Positions 33,795-42,842 of a stretch of DNA of 64,000 nt are shown in pieces. Within the stretch, counting starts at the first letter, position 1; each line of letters begins with the position of its first letter. The notes beneath the pieces are model-generated. The model made no database searches. It was not told the origin of the DNA and was given only the letters and a program-made list of their open reading frames with translations. The DNA lies in the NCBI RefSeq assembly GCF_000380165.1, contig NZ_KB904635.1, forward strand, positions 1 through 64,000, in the 5' to 3' direction. Position numbers and translations under genes: made by a program. Source of the stretch: Wenjunlia vitaminophila DSM 41686. Lineage in GTDB: Bacteria > Actinomycetota > Actinomycetes > Streptomycetales > Streptomycetaceae.

Positions 33795-34160
33795 GCGACG
33801 CACTGTAGTCCGCCCTGCGGGTGACACGGATGTGCGCTGGGAGGTTGTGAGCGGTGCGTGGCGAAACTTGATCGGGTACAGATGCGTCCGGTCGGGGTAC
33901 AGTGGTAAGGAAGCCCGTCGGATTTCCGGCGGGTGATCGCAGATGTGCGGATGCCCGGTCGGTGGCCCGATCGGCTCCGAACCGACCGCCCTCCCGCCAC
34001 CGGGCAGGAGGGGCCCGCTCGCGGCTGTGCGAGGGCTTGCGCTGTGACCTTCCCGGCGATACGCCGGTTCGCCTGCCCCGGCCAAGGAGCTAGTGGCGCA
34101 GGCGCACCCCGCCGGCGGCCGGCGCCCGACACCGGGTGCCTGGCCCCCTCGCTGTCACAC
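33795..34160 (+). other. 366-bp divergent region and DEAD-box helicase leader
   Basis: It contains promoters for the ferritin-like gene (minus) and the helicase (plus). GCCCGTCGGA-TTTCCGGCGGGT near 33911-33933 can fold into a hairpin at the start of a leader of over 200 bases. Long leaders are common for cold-shock helicases. No ORF with coding bias is present. Confidence 0.4.
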
Positions 34161-35786
34161 ATGCCGCGTCTCACAGAAGAGGCAAGCATCCTGACTACGA
34201 CGTTTCGAGACTTGGGAATCCTCCCCGAGACCGCCGAGGCCCTGGAAGCCGTCGGCATCACCCGTCCCTTCCCGATCCAGGAAATGACCCTGCCGGTCGC
34301 GCTGGCCGGCAGCGACGTCATCGGCCAGGCCAAGACCGGCACCGGCAAGACCCTCGGCTTCGGACTGCCGCTGCTCGAGCGGGTCACCGTTCCGGCGGAC
34401 GTCGAGGCCGGACGCGCCACGCCCGAACAGTTGCCCGACGCCCCCCAGGCCCTGGTGGTCGTCCCCACGCGCGAGCTGTGCCAGCAGGTGACCAACGACC
34501 TGCTCACCGCGGGCAAGGCCCGCAACGTCCGGGTGCTCGCCATCTACGGCGGGCGTGCCTACGAGCCCCAGGTGGAGGCGTTGCGCAAGGGCGTCGACGT
34601 GGTCGTCGGCACCCCCGGCCGGCTGCTCGACCTGGCCGGCCAGAAGAAGCTGCGCCTGTCCGCGGTGCGCGCGCTGGTCCTCGACGAGGCCGACGAGATG
34701 CTCGACCTGGGCTTCCTCCCGGACGTCGAGAAGATCATCCAGATGGTTCCGGCACGACGGCAGACCATGCTGTTCTCGGCGACCATGCCGGGTCAGGTCA
34801 TCTCCCTGGCCCGCCGCTACATGACCCGTCCCACCCACATCAGGGCCACGGCGCCGGACGACGAGGGCGCCACCGTGGCGAACGTCACCCAGCACGTGTT
34901 CCGCGCGCACTCGCTGGACAAGCCGGAGCTGGTGACCCGGGTGCTCCAGGCGGAGGGCCGTGGGCTCACCATGATCTTCTGCCGCACCAAGCGCACGGCG
35001 GCGGACGTGGCCGAGCAGCTCGCCCGACGCGGCTTCGCCTCCGGCGCGGTCCACGGTGACCTGGGCCAGGGGGCCAGGGAGCAGGCGCTGCGGGCGTTCC
35101 GCAACGGCAAGGTGGACGTGCTGGTCTGCACCGACGTCGCGGCCCGGGGCATCGACGTCGAGGGCGTCACCCACGTGATCAACTACCAGACCCCCGACGA
35201 CGAGAAGACGTATCTGCACCGGGTGGGCCGCACCGCCCGCGCCGGCGCCTCGGGGATCGCCATCACGCTGGTGGACTGGGACGACATCCCCCGCTGGCAG
35301 TTGATCAACAAGGCCCTCGAGCTGCCGTTCCACGAGCCGGAGGAGACCTACTCCACCTCGCCCCACCTCTACGAGCTGCTGGGCATCCCGCAGGACACCA
35401 CCGGGGTGCTCCCGCGGGCCGACCGGACCAGGGCCGGCCTGGACGCCGAGGAGCTCGAGGACCTCGGCGAGACCGGTGGCCGGCGGGGACGCGCGGGCAC
35501 CAAGCAGCCCGCGGAGACCCCCCGCCCGCGTCGGGAGCGCCAGCGCCGCCGCACCAGGGGCGGCGTGCCGGCAGCCGAGCACGGCCGCGGCGAGTCCGGT
35601 ACTGCCGGGGAGCCGAAGGCGGCGAACACCGGAGGCGGGGCGACGGAGCCGGTCGAGGGCGTGTCCCCGCCGGCCGGGGACGGTGCCCCCGAGCGGTCCA
35701 AGGCGACGCGCTCCCGTACCCGCCGCCGCACCCGCAACGGCGTGGCGGTCTCCGCGCGGGACGCCTCGAGCGGTTCCGCGGAGTGA
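34161..35786 (+). CDS. DEAD-box RNA helicase (RhlE-like)
   Basis: A 541-aa helicase with Q motif 'FPIQ', motif I 'AKTGTGKT' (57-64), DEAD box at 175-178, SAT at 206-208, 'ARGIDV' and 'HRVGRTARA'. A disordered, Arg-rich C-terminal tail (about 430-541) likely binds RNA. Such helicases remodel structured RNA during ribosome assembly or decay. ATG at 34161 was chosen. Upstream in-frame codons lack a ribosome site, and 'LTTTFRDLG' a few codons on is the usual domain start. The position matches rhlE (Rv3211) of mycobacteria. Confidence 0.9.
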   Translation: MPRLTEEASILTTTFRDLGILPETAEALEAVGITRPFPIQEMTLPVALAGSDVIGQAKTGTGKTLGFGLPLLERVTVPADVEAGRATPEQLPDAPQALVVVPTRELCQQVTNDLLTAGKARNVRVLAIYGGRAYEPQVEALRKGVDVVVGTPGRLLDLAGQKKLRLSAVRALVLDEADEMLDLGFLPDVEKIIQMVPARRQTMLFSATMPGQVISLARRYMTRPTHIRATAPDDEGATVANVTQHVFRAHSLDKPELVTRVLQAEGRGLTMIFCRTKRTAADVAEQLARRGFASGAVHGDLGQGAREQALRAFRNGKVDVLVCTDVAARGIDVEGVTHVINYQTPDDEKTYLHRVGRTARAGASGIAITLVDWDDIPRWQLINKALELPFHEPEETYSTSPHLYELLGIPQDTTGVLPRADRTRAGLDAEELEDLGETGGRRGRAGTKQPAETPRPRRERQRRRTRGGVPAAEHGRGESGTAGEPKAANTGGGATEPVEGVSPPAGDGAPERSKATRSRTRRRTRNGVAVSARDASSGSAE

Positions 35787-35808
35787 ACCGTGGCCACGTT
35801 GGACCGCC

Positions 35809-35835
35809 GGCCCGCCACCCCCGGGGTGGCGGGCC
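35809..35835 (+). terminator. GC-rich hairpin terminator after the helicase gene
   Basis: GGCCCGCCACCCC (35809-35821) and GGGGTGGCGGGCC (35823-35835) form a near-perfect stem 23 bases after the stop. No U-tract. Confidence 0.7.
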
Positions 35836-35914
35836 GCGTCGTTCCCGGGCGGGCCGTCCGTGGGCGCCCGGCGGTCGCGGGTTGCACGGGTCGGGCACCG
35901 GGTAAGCCGGGCGC

Positions 35915-36871
35915 ATGAGTTCACCCCCGTTTCTCCAGTTGCCCGACGTCGCCCGGGCCGAGCAGGTACGGACCACACGCGGCACCTTCGCGGTGCACCA
36001 GGCGACGCCGTCGGGACGGCCGCGGGGCACCGCGTTGCTGGTGCCGGGTTTCACCGGGAGCAAGGAGGACTTCATCGCCGTCCTCGAGCCGTTGGCCGAC
36101 GCCGGGTACCGGGTGGTGGCGATGGACCAGCGCGGCCAGTACGAGACCCCCGGACCGCGCGACCCGGCCGCGTACGGCCGGGCCGAGCTGGCCCGGGACG
36201 TGGTGGCGGTGACGGACGCCCTGGACTCGCCGGGGCCGGTGCACCTGCTGGGCCACTCCTTCGGCGGGCTGGTGGTGCGGACCGCCGTGCTCCACCACGG
36301 ACCGGCCCGCTGGGCCTCGCTGACGCTGCTCAGCTCGGGCCCCGCGGCCATCGACGAGACCGAGGCCGCCAGGGTACGGCTCCTGGTGGGGGCGCTGGCC
36401 TCGTTCGACCTGGAGACCATCTGGCAGGCCAAACGGGAGCTCGAGGGGCCGGCCAGGACGGACCCCGGGGGGCGGCCAGGGGAGACGGTCCCGTTCGCCG
36501 CGCCGACGTCCCCGGCCGTGGAGGAGTTCCTGCACCGGCGTTGGCTCGCCACCGTCCCCGAGCACCTGGCGGCGGTGGGCGAGCAGTTGCTGACCGAGCC
36601 GGACCGGGTGGCCGAGCTCGCGGCGGTGGGGATGCCCACGTTGGTGCTCTCCGGCGGCGTCGACCACGCCTGGCCGGTTCCCTGGATGGACGAGATGGCC
36701 CGACGTCTGAGGGCTCGTCGCGTGGTGATCCCCGAGGCGGGCCACTCCCCCAACGCAGAGTTCCCCGAGCGGACCGCCGCCGCACTCGCCGCGTTCTGGG
36801 ACGCCACCGGGCCGGACGCGCCGCACCTGGCCCCCGGGCAGCGGGGCGGCTCGGTCAGCCGCCCGGCCTGA
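35915..36871 (+). CDS. Alpha/beta hydrolase
   Basis: A 318-aa alpha/beta hydrolase with 'LLVPGFTGSKEDF' (oxyanion turn), 'GHSFGG' (Ser115), a likely acid in 'GGVDHAWP' and 'AGHSPN' carrying the catalytic His. The Asp-His spacing in 'VDHAWP' is slightly unusual but still provides an acid. The ATG at 35915 is weakly supported by a ribosome site. The neighbour on the right is the convergent NYN gene. Substrate unknown. Confidence 0.85.
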   Translation: MSSPPFLQLPDVARAEQVRTTRGTFAVHQATPSGRPRGTALLVPGFTGSKEDFIAVLEPLADAGYRVVAMDQRGQYETPGPRDPAAYGRAELARDVVAVTDALDSPGPVHLLGHSFGGLVVRTAVLHHGPARWASLTLLSSGPAAIDETEAARVRLLVGALASFDLETIWQAKRELEGPARTDPGGRPGETVPFAAPTSPAVEEFLHRRWLATVPEHLAAVGEQLLTEPDRVAELAAVGMPTLVLSGGVDHAWPVPWMDEMARRLRARRVVIPEAGHSPNAEFPERTAAALAAFWDATGPDAPHLAPGQRGGSVSRPA

Positions 36872-36925
36872 AGGACGGGGCCGCCCCGGTGGCAGGAGCG
36901 GGCCGGGGTGCGCGCCGGCGTCGGC

Positions 36926-37912
36926 TCAGAACTGCTGCTGGAGGTGGTCCCAGAAGCCGTCGCGCAGGGCGCGGCGCAGGTCGCCGTGCCCGCGCAGTGA
37001 GTACTCCAGGATGCCCTCGGCCTCGACCAGCAGTTCCTGGTCGATGGTGCCGGGGAGGTACGGGTGGTTGGGCAGCAGGTCGGCGAGGTTGTCCCGCCCC
37101 CTGGAGGCCAGCCACTGCGCCGCCACCCGCGCCCCGACGAACCGCACATCATCCCTGGTCGGCACCGGTCCTGGGCCGGGCCCTGCTCCCACGGACGGCC
37201 AGCCCCCCGGATGGGCCGCCCCGTTGCCGGGCCCCGGGCCCCTCTGGGGACGGGGGGCCAGGTAGGGCCGGCAGAACTCGAGGTCGAAGGTCCGTTGGCT
37301 GTCCACCTCCCACAGCAGCGGATCGGCCTGGTTCTTGCCGAACACCGCTTCGATCCCCCAGAGGTGGACCCGGGCCCCGTACGCCTGTGCCGCCTCCACC
37401 ACCGACACCAGGTCCTCGTCGCCGCTGATCAGCACCGCGTCGCTGATCGCCCGGTGCCTGGCGAGCGACTCCAGGTCGCCGCGGATCAGCGAGTCCACGC
37501 CCTTCTGCTGGTTGTGGGCGTTGAGGTTGCCCAGTCTCACCTTGACGTCGGGCAGCTCGGCGATCTGTCGCTGTTCCACCGTCGGCACCCGCTGCCGGGC
37601 GCCGTCGTACCAGTACACCCGCAGCAGCCGGCTGTCCGGGAAGATCGACCGCGCCTTGTCGATCAGGGCCTCGATCAGCAGTTCCGCGTCGAGGTCGAAC
37701 GCCTTGCGGTCCTCCGTCCCCACGACCAGGCGCCCCGCGGCGGCGTACACGTACCCCGCGTCCACGAACACGGCGTGGGTGGACGGCGTCGTGGCCACCT
37801 CGGCGAGCACGCGTCGCAGCAGGTCGTTGGTCTCGACCAGCTCTGCGCGGATGGCCTCCAGGGGGTCGGGGGCGGCGACGGGCGCGGCGTCATCGCGAGG
37901 TGCGTCGTTCAT
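36926..37912 (-). CDS. NYN-domain ribonuclease
   Basis: A 328-aa protein with an NYN (PIN-like) domain at about 45-205. 'HAVFVDAGYVYAA' carries the first acidic residue, 'KGVDSLIRGDLESLA' the second, and 'AVLISGDEDLV' the third acidic pair, so the metal-binding set is intact. An N-terminal helix (18-42) and a C-terminal winged or helical segment (about 250-328) flank it. Such proteins are metal-dependent endoribonucleases. ATG start. Confidence 0.85.
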   Translation of the reverse strand: MNDAPRDDAAPVAAPDPLEAIRAELVETNDLLRRVLAEVATTPSTHAVFVDAGYVYAAAGRLVVGTEDRKAFDLDAELLIEALIDKARSIFPDSRLLRVYWYDGARQRVPTVEQRQIAELPDVKVRLGNLNAHNQQKGVDSLIRGDLESLARHRAISDAVLISGDEDLVSVVEAAQAYGARVHLWGIEAVFGKNQADPLLWEVDSQRTFDLEFCRPYLAPRPQRGPGPGNGAAHPGGWPSVGAGPGPGPVPTRDDVRFVGARVAAQWLASRGRDNLADLLPNHPYLPGTIDQELLVEAEGILEYSLRGHGDLRRALRDGFWDHLQQQF

Positions 37913-38025
37913 GTTCGGCCATTCTCGGCGCGTGCTCGACAGGTCACAACCCGCGGCGGCGGCGTTCGCCCGGGGCGCACCGGGTGACGGCGCTCTTCAG
38001 TCATCAAGAAATTTCGTTAGGACAG

Positions 38026-38051
38026 GGAATGTTTGCATCGCTATAGAGGTT
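38026..38051 (+). promoter_or_regulatory. SigR/SigH-type promoter upstream of a small protein gene
   Basis: GGAAT (38026-38030, preceded by G), exactly 18 bases, then GTT (38049-38051). The surrounding 38000-38060 is AT-rich for this genome. The first gene downstream is the 50-aa protein at 38322, so the transcript would have a leader of about 260 bases. Confidence 0.65.
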
Positions 38052-38321
38052 AGGACTAACAGAGTTGCCACTGTGACGCCTGGTGCCGTCGAGGTCACCC
38101 ATCGGTCACCCCGAGGGGGTTACCCAGCGGCAGGATCGGTCGGGACCACACCCGATGGCCGATCACCGGACTGGACGAGCACGATCCAGGTAACCCGAAT
38201 GGCGTCACCCAGCAGGACACTGCCGGAAAAACCGGCAATCTACTCTTAACGGGTAAGCAACTCGATGGAAGCAACGATCTCGCACCGTGGAGACCGTGCA
38301 GGCCGACGAAGGGAGCTGAAG
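38052..38321 (+). other. Long untranslated leader downstream of a SigR-like box
   Basis: No ORF with coding bias is visible. TGCCGG-AAAAA-CCGGCA (38221-38237) is a perfect 6-bp hairpin with an all-A loop. GGTAAC/GTTACC-type blocks occur near 38109 and 38189. The segment could carry a second promoter closer to the gene or a regulatory RNA structure. Confidence 0.4.
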
Positions 38322-38474
38322 ATGCACTTCGAGATCAGACGTCTCAACGAGACCGAGGGAATCGAAACCGACCGCACGGTTGCGGACGCCGCAACCGTGG
38401 ACCAGCTCGTCCAGCAGGCCGCAGCCGCCGGCGAACGCCTCTACATCCGACCCATACCTGCCCCGTCCGCGTAA
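38322..38474 (+). CDS. Conserved small protein of 50 aa
   Basis: A 50-aa protein starting 'MHFEIRRLNETEGIETD' and ending 'LYIRPIPAPSA'. From memory, similar small proteins of this form occur across actinomycetes; function unknown. The ATG has GGGAG 7 bases upstream, and coding bias begins there. A longer in-frame start at 38265 lacks a ribosome site. Confidence 0.6.
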   Translation: MHFEIRRLNETEGIETDRTVADAATVDQLVQQAAAAGERLYIRPIPAPSA

Positions 38475-38853
38475 GCCTCGGACCGCTACCGATCGCACAC
38501 GAGTACGGTCACCACCGCGCCGTTCCGGCGTGACCGTCCTCTCGGACGCGGCCACGACGAACGGCTCGACACGACCCCGTCCACCCGACGGACGCGACCT
38601 CCGGTGAGGCTCCGCGTGACCCGCCCCCCAGCCCGTCGCTGGGCTCCTCGGCAGCCCGGCGGACGACTCCGCCGCCGCACTCGGCGGTGCTGTCCGCCAG
38701 CGAGCCGCACACCCGGCACCGCTGCTCGTCCCTGCCGCCGAACCGGCGGAGACGGACACGGGTGCCGGTCGGGCCCGGCGATGTCCGGTGGGAGTGCCGT
38801 CAGCAACGCCCCGCGCTCACCCGCGGGGCGTTCGCGCACGTGTGGCACGGTCG
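38475..38853. other. 379-bp convergent gap with a hairpin
   Basis: It lies between the small protein gene and the PHP gene, which converge. CGCCCCGCG (38807-38815) and CGCGGGGCG (38822-38830) form a perfect 9-bp stem, a probable terminator for the PHP gene. Minus-strand frames across the rest have no ribosome site or family match, and I do not call a gene. Confidence 0.5.
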
Positions 38854-39711
38854 TCAGCGGCCGGTGACAGGACGGGCCCCGGTCGCCCTGTCCAGCAGCT
38901 CCTCGAGCACCTCGGGCGCGGTGGTGTGGGCACCGAGCGGAACCGCCTTGCGGCTTCCGTGGTAGTCGCTCGACCCGGTGGTGAGCAGCCCGCACTCGGC
39001 GGCCAGCGCACGCAGCCGGGCCCGGGTCGGGGCGTCGTGGTCCTCGTGGTCCACCTCGATGCCGTCGAGCCCCGCGTCGGCGAGGGCGCCCAGGACGCCC
39101 TCCGGGACCACCCGGCCGCGCTTGACGGCGGCGGGGTGCGCGAAGACGGTGACCCCGCCCGCCTCCCGGACCAGCTCCACTGCCCGGAACGGGTCGAGCT
39201 CGCGCTTCTCCACGTAGGCGCGCCCCTCAGAACCGATCCAGTCCGCGGTGAACGCCTCGTCGATCGAGGCGACCACACCGACGTCCACCAGGGCGGTGGC
39301 CACGTGCGGGCGGCCCACCGCCCCGTCGCCGGCCACGCGCATCACCTGGTCCCAGGTGATCGGGGCGCCGAGCTCCCGGCAGCGCTCCACCATGGCACGG
39401 GCCCGCCGGAACCGGTCGGTGCGGACCAGTTCCATCTCACGGGCCAGCGCGGCATCGGTGGGGTCGAACAGGTAGGCGAGCATGTGCAGGCTCACCGCAC
39501 CGAGCCGGCAGGAGAGTTCGGCTCCCGGAACGAGGGTCAGCTCGGGGGCCACCGCGCGCAGGGCGGTGATCGCCGCGGCGTGCCCGGCCACGGTGTCGTG
39601 GTCGGTGAGCGCGACGACGTCGAGGCCGGCCCGCGCGGCGTTGTGGACCAGCTCCGCGGGGGCGTCGGTGCCGTCCGAGGCGGTGGAGTGGGTGTGCAGG
39701 TCGATGCGCAC
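38854..39711 (-). CDS. PHP-domain phosphoesterase
   Basis: A 285-aa PHP-family metal-dependent hydrolase. Metal ligands sit in 'DLHTHSTASDG' (4-14), 'ALTDHDT' (34-40), 'VPGAEL', 'FAHPA' and 'GSSDYHG'. The family includes 3',5'-nucleotide bisphosphatase/RNase AM enzymes that degrade pAp and short RNA 5' ends, the most likely role. GTG start at 39711. It follows the 212-aa zinc-finger-type protein gene by 100 bases on the same strand. Confidence 0.85.
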   Translation of the reverse strand: MRIDLHTHSTASDGTDAPAELVHNAARAGLDVVALTDHDTVAGHAAAITALRAVAPELTLVPGAELSCRLGAVSLHMLAYLFDPTDAALAREMELVRTDRFRRARAMVERCRELGAPITWDQVMRVAGDGAVGRPHVATALVDVGVVASIDEAFTADWIGSEGRAYVEKRELDPFRAVELVREAGGVTVFAHPAAVKRGRVVPEGVLGALADAGLDGIEVDHEDHDAPTRARLRALAAECGLLTTGSSDYHGSRKAVPLGAHTTAPEVLEELLDRATGARPVTGR

Positions 39712-39811
39712 GGCACGGACTCCAGAGCTCGGGAGGCGGGGACCGTCGGGCCAGGAAGCCCAACGGGGCCACAGGATAGCGCCGCCGCGGACCGGCGGGC
39801 CCGGCCACCGC

Positions 39812-40450
39812 TCAGGACAGCAGGCGGGCGGAGAGCGTCCCGCAGGGCAGCAGGTCCACCTCGGCCCCGGCCTCCCGCAGATCGGTGAGCACCAGCTCGT
39901 CGTACATCATCAGGCCCGACCGCTCCGGCCAGACCACCGCCCACAGCCACAGACCGCGGGCCTCGCCGGCGAAGACCACGCGGTCGGGCGGGCAGTCCTT
40001 GACGTACCACAGCGGGGTGAGCCGTCCGGCGGCGAGCACCTTGGCCTGCGGGGGCTGGTCCACGCACATCCCCGGGCCGGGGTCGGGGCCGTCGATTCCG
40101 GCGTAACGGGCACCGAGACCGATCCCCAACTCCTCGGCGACCAGCAGCAACTCGGCCGTGCCACCCAGCGGGCCGGGGCCGGAGCAGACCACCGCGCTCG
40201 CCCGGCCGCCGGCCACGTCATCGCCCGCGTAGGCCACACCGGTGAACAACCACCCCACCGGGAGCGGCCACGGCATCCACACCGGTACCCGGGACCGGTG
40301 CACCATGGCACCCAGCGCCTCGACACTGGGCGGGACCACGGGTTGCAGCGGATGAACCGTCCCGTGCACGCCGCACTGCCACGAGTCGGAGAAGAGACCG
40401 GGCGCCCTGACCCGGCCACCGCACTTCGGGCAACTGGGTTCGCCCCTCAT
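39812..40450 (-). CDS. Conserved protein with N-terminal zinc ribbon (DUF6758-like)
   Basis: A 212-aa protein. The N-terminus 'MRGEPSCPKCGGRVRAPG' starts a zinc ribbon (CPKC, then C and H near residues 26-29). The rest is mixed alpha/beta with 'MPWPLPVGWLFTGVA' and 'CSGPGPLGG'. I believe it matches the Streptomyces DUF6758 family, from memory only. ATG at 40450 was taken because the zinc ribbon begins there. An in-frame start at 40498 would add 16 unlikely residues. Function unknown. Confidence 0.7.
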   Translation of the reverse strand: MRGEPSCPKCGGRVRAPGLFSDSWQCGVHGTVHPLQPVVPPSVEALGAMVHRSRVPVWMPWPLPVGWLFTGVAYAGDDVAGGRASAVVCSGPGPLGGTAELLLVAEELGIGLGARYAGIDGPDPGPGMCVDQPPQAKVLAAGRLTPLWYVKDCPPDRVVFAGEARGLWLWAVVWPERSGLMMYDELVLTDLREAGAEVDLLPCGTLSARLLS

Positions 40451-40568
40451 AACGCCCCACGGTCCCCCCGAACGGTCCTGTGCGTCAAGGACGATCACCC
40501 GGACGGGCTTCGGCCCGCGACCGGGCCCCGCGCCGGGAACCGGAGCCCGGTGGACGTGACGGCTCGGG

Positions 40569-41174
40569 TCAGTCGGCGAGCGGCACGGTGCCCCGGGCCG
40601 GGTCCCGGAGGTCCGTGCGGTGGCGCAGCCAGAGCTCCTCCAGGGCGGCGGCGCCGTGGACCCGCTTGTAGGCGGCCTCGTTCGGCGTCATGGGCAGCAG
40701 CGGGTGCCAGCGCACCGGCTCCGCGGGCGCCGGCAGCTCGAGGTCCGGCACCACTCCGCCGGGCTCCCCCACCAGCACGGAGCCGAACGGCGCGCCGGGC
40801 CACAGCGGCGGCCCGCCCAGTTCCAGTGCGCCGCCCGGCGCCACCACCACGCCCTCGACCTGGGGCGAGGCGGCGAACACCGCGAGCGGGCGGAGCACCT
40901 CGTCCTCGACGTCGTGCAGCGAGAGGACCAGTTCGGCGCGCGGGCCGCGCAGCGGGTCGGCCACGGCCGCGAGCGGGTCGTGCATCGGGCGGCGGGACAT
41001 GCCGAGGGTGACGTACCGCACCACCGAGGGGTCGTCGGTGACGAAGCGCAGCACCTCGATCCTGTCGGCACCGAGGAAGGTGACGGCGGCCCGGCCCCGG
41101 GGTTCCCCGAGGGCGGCCACCAGGTGGGTCTCCACCAGGGCGAGGACCTCGTCCTCGAAGCGAGCGGCGTCCAT
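40569..41174 (-). CDS. Suppressor-of-fused-like domain protein
   Basis: A 201-aa protein resembling the bacterial suppressor-of-fused (SUFU) domain: 'EVLRFVTDDPSVVRYVTLGMSR' early, 'AELVLSLHD' in the middle and 'WHPLLPMTPNEAAYKRVHG' late. Bacterial SUFU proteins often act in immunity or toxin loci, but here it is part of an ordinary core block. No toxin is adjacent. ATG at 41174; a GTG five codons earlier is possible. Confidence 0.65.
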   Translation of the reverse strand: MDAARFEDEVLALVETHLVAALGEPRGRAAVTFLGADRIEVLRFVTDDPSVVRYVTLGMSRRPMHDPLAAVADPLRGPRAELVLSLHDVEDEVLRPLAVFAASPQVEGVVVAPGGALELGGPPLWPGAPFGSVLVGEPGGVVPDLELPAPAEPVRWHPLLPMTPNEAAYKRVHGAAALEELWLRHRTDLRDPARGTVPLAD

Positions 41175-41750
41175 GGGTCTGGCGTTCACACCGTGGGCAA
41201 TCGTCGGGCCGTCCGCACGGGGCGACGGCGGTGGGCAACAGCCGACTGGGCGAGCCAGCATTCCCGTTGAACAGGGCATTGAAACCCCGTGCTGCTATTG
41301 TAGAGCGTCGGTCGGAGTGACAGCGGATCGCTGACGCTCCGACAGTGATTCGATCCGGGCGACCTGGCGCAGCCGGGATCGCCGGTCCCGAGCACGTTGG
41401 ACTCCCCCAGCGGGGAACGACCGAGGGAGGTGGGGCTGCGCATGGATCCAAGCCGACCGTGCAGTACCAGCGGCTCTCCCGTCCGGTCCCAGGTCCACGA
41501 CCCCGCCCGCTGACGCTCTCTCATTCGCGCCGCCGCTGACCGCAAGCGGTATCCGCAGGGCATGGTTCGCATCCGGTCGATCCCGAACGCCGTGCCGGTG
41601 TGCCGGCGCCGTGACCGTGGCCCGGCCCGCACCAGGGCGTTCCCAACGGAAGAGCACCTCCGCCTCACACCAGACGTTCGATGGTGATGAGTCGCCGCCC
41701 GGTGGCATGGCCCGGCCGGGAACGGCGGCCTGCCCGCGAAGGAGCTTGCG
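41175..41750. other. 576-bp divergent region upstream of corA
   Basis: No gene with coding bias is visible. Positions 41260-41310 are less GC-rich; on the minus strand TACAAT (41298-41303) is a good -10 for the SUFU-like gene. GTCGGAG (41311-41317) with CTCCGAC (41337-41343), plus an inner CAGCG/CGCTG pair, make a stem-loop. The leader to corA is long enough for a regulatory RNA, but it does not match the M-box or ykoK features I know. Confidence 0.4.
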
Positions 41751-42842
41751 ATGTCGATGATCCGCGATCTGCGAGCCGTGGTCCGCCCCGCCCGGCGGCG
41801 CAACCACCCCTCTCCGGTCAAGCACACCCCATCCAGCGCGGTGGTGGACTGCGCGGTCTACCGCGACGGTCGCCGACTCAGCGAGCACCGCACCCCGTTC
41901 GAGGCACTGCGGAAGGTGCGCGACGGCGGTGAGGGCTTCGTCTGGATCGGGCTGCACGAGCCGACGCAGGCGGAGTTCGCCGGCCTGGCCGAACGCTTCG
42001 GCCTGCACCCGCTGGCCGTCGAGGACGCGGTGCACGCGCACCAGCGCCCCAAGCTCGAGCGGTACGACGACGTGCTGTTCACCGTCTTCAAGACCCTCCG
42101 CTACGTGGAGCACGGCGGCCCGGCCTCGAACAGCGAGGTGGTGGGCACCGGCGAGATCATGGTCTTCACCGGAGCCGACTTCGTGATCACGGTGCGGCAC
42201 GGCCGGGGTTCGCTGCGCTCGCTGCGCCACCGGCTGGAGAGCCAGCCCGAACTGCTGGTCAAGGGCCCCTCCGCGGTGCTGCACGCCATCGCCGACCAGG
42301 TCGTGGACTCCTACCTGGCGGTGACCGACGCGGTGCAGGACGACATCGACGACGTCGAGATCAAGGTCTTCTCCGAGTCCTCGTCCAGTGGTCGGCGCGG
42401 CACCGACGCCGGACGGATCTACCAGCTCAAGCGGGAGGTCCTGGAGTTCAAGCGCGCGGTCTCCCCGCTGCTGCGGCCGATGCAGCAGCTCTCGGAGCGG
42501 CCGATGCGGCTGGTCGACCCGAAGATCCAGGCGTACTTCCGGGACGTCGCCGACCACCTGGCCCGGGTGAACGAGCACGTCCTGGCGTTCGACGAGCTGC
42601 TGAACTCCATCCTCCAGGCCAATCTGGCGCAGGTGACGGTGGCCCAGAACGCCGACATGCGGAAGATCAGCGCCTGGGTGGCGATCATCGCGGTGCCGAC
42701 CATGGTCTGCGGGATCTACGGGATGAACTTCGACCACATGCCGGAGTTGCGGTGGCGCTACGGCTATCCGATGGTGCTGGCGGTGACGGCGTCGATCTGT
42801 CTGGCGATCCACCGCGGGTTCCGTCGGAACGGCTGGCTCTGA
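41751..42842 (+). CDS. corA: CorA-type magnesium/divalent cation channel
   Basis: A 363-aa CorA family protein. A large cytoplasmic funnel precedes the long helix. Two membrane helices sit at the end, with the selectivity motif GMN at 324-326 in 'YGMNFDHMPEL'. It mediates magnesium, cobalt or nickel uptake driven by membrane potential. The ATG has AAGGAG 6 bases upstream. The 3' end overlaps the convergent DMT-exporter gene by 158 bases, unusual for two real genes. Confidence 0.93.
   Translation: MSMIRDLRAVVRPARRRNHPSPVKHTPSSAVVDCAVYRDGRRLSEHRTPFEALRKVRDGGEGFVWIGLHEPTQAEFAGLAERFGLHPLAVEDAVHAHQRPKLERYDDVLFTVFKTLRYVEHGGPASNSEVVGTGEIMVFTGADFVITVRHGRGSLRSLRHRLESQPELLVKGPSAVLHAIADQVVDSYLAVTDAVQDDIDDVEIKVFSESSSSGRRGTDAGRIYQLKREVLEFKRAVSPLLRPMQQLSERPMRLVDPKIQAYFRDVADHLARVNEHVLAFDELLNSILQANLAQVTVAQNADMRKISAWVAIIAVPTMVCGIYGMNFDHMPELRWRYGYPMVLAVTASICLAIHRGFRRNGWL

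Noticed and set aside
38509-38712. Minus-strand Cys-rich ORF in the gap before the PHP gene
   Set aside because: The CxxC-like spacing looked like a zinc ribbon, but there is no ribosome site, no complete ligand set and weak codon bias.
40569-41174. Possible immunity gene for a toxin system (SUFU domain)
   Set aside because: No toxin, secretion or recombination gene is adjacent, and the neighbours are ordinary core genes.
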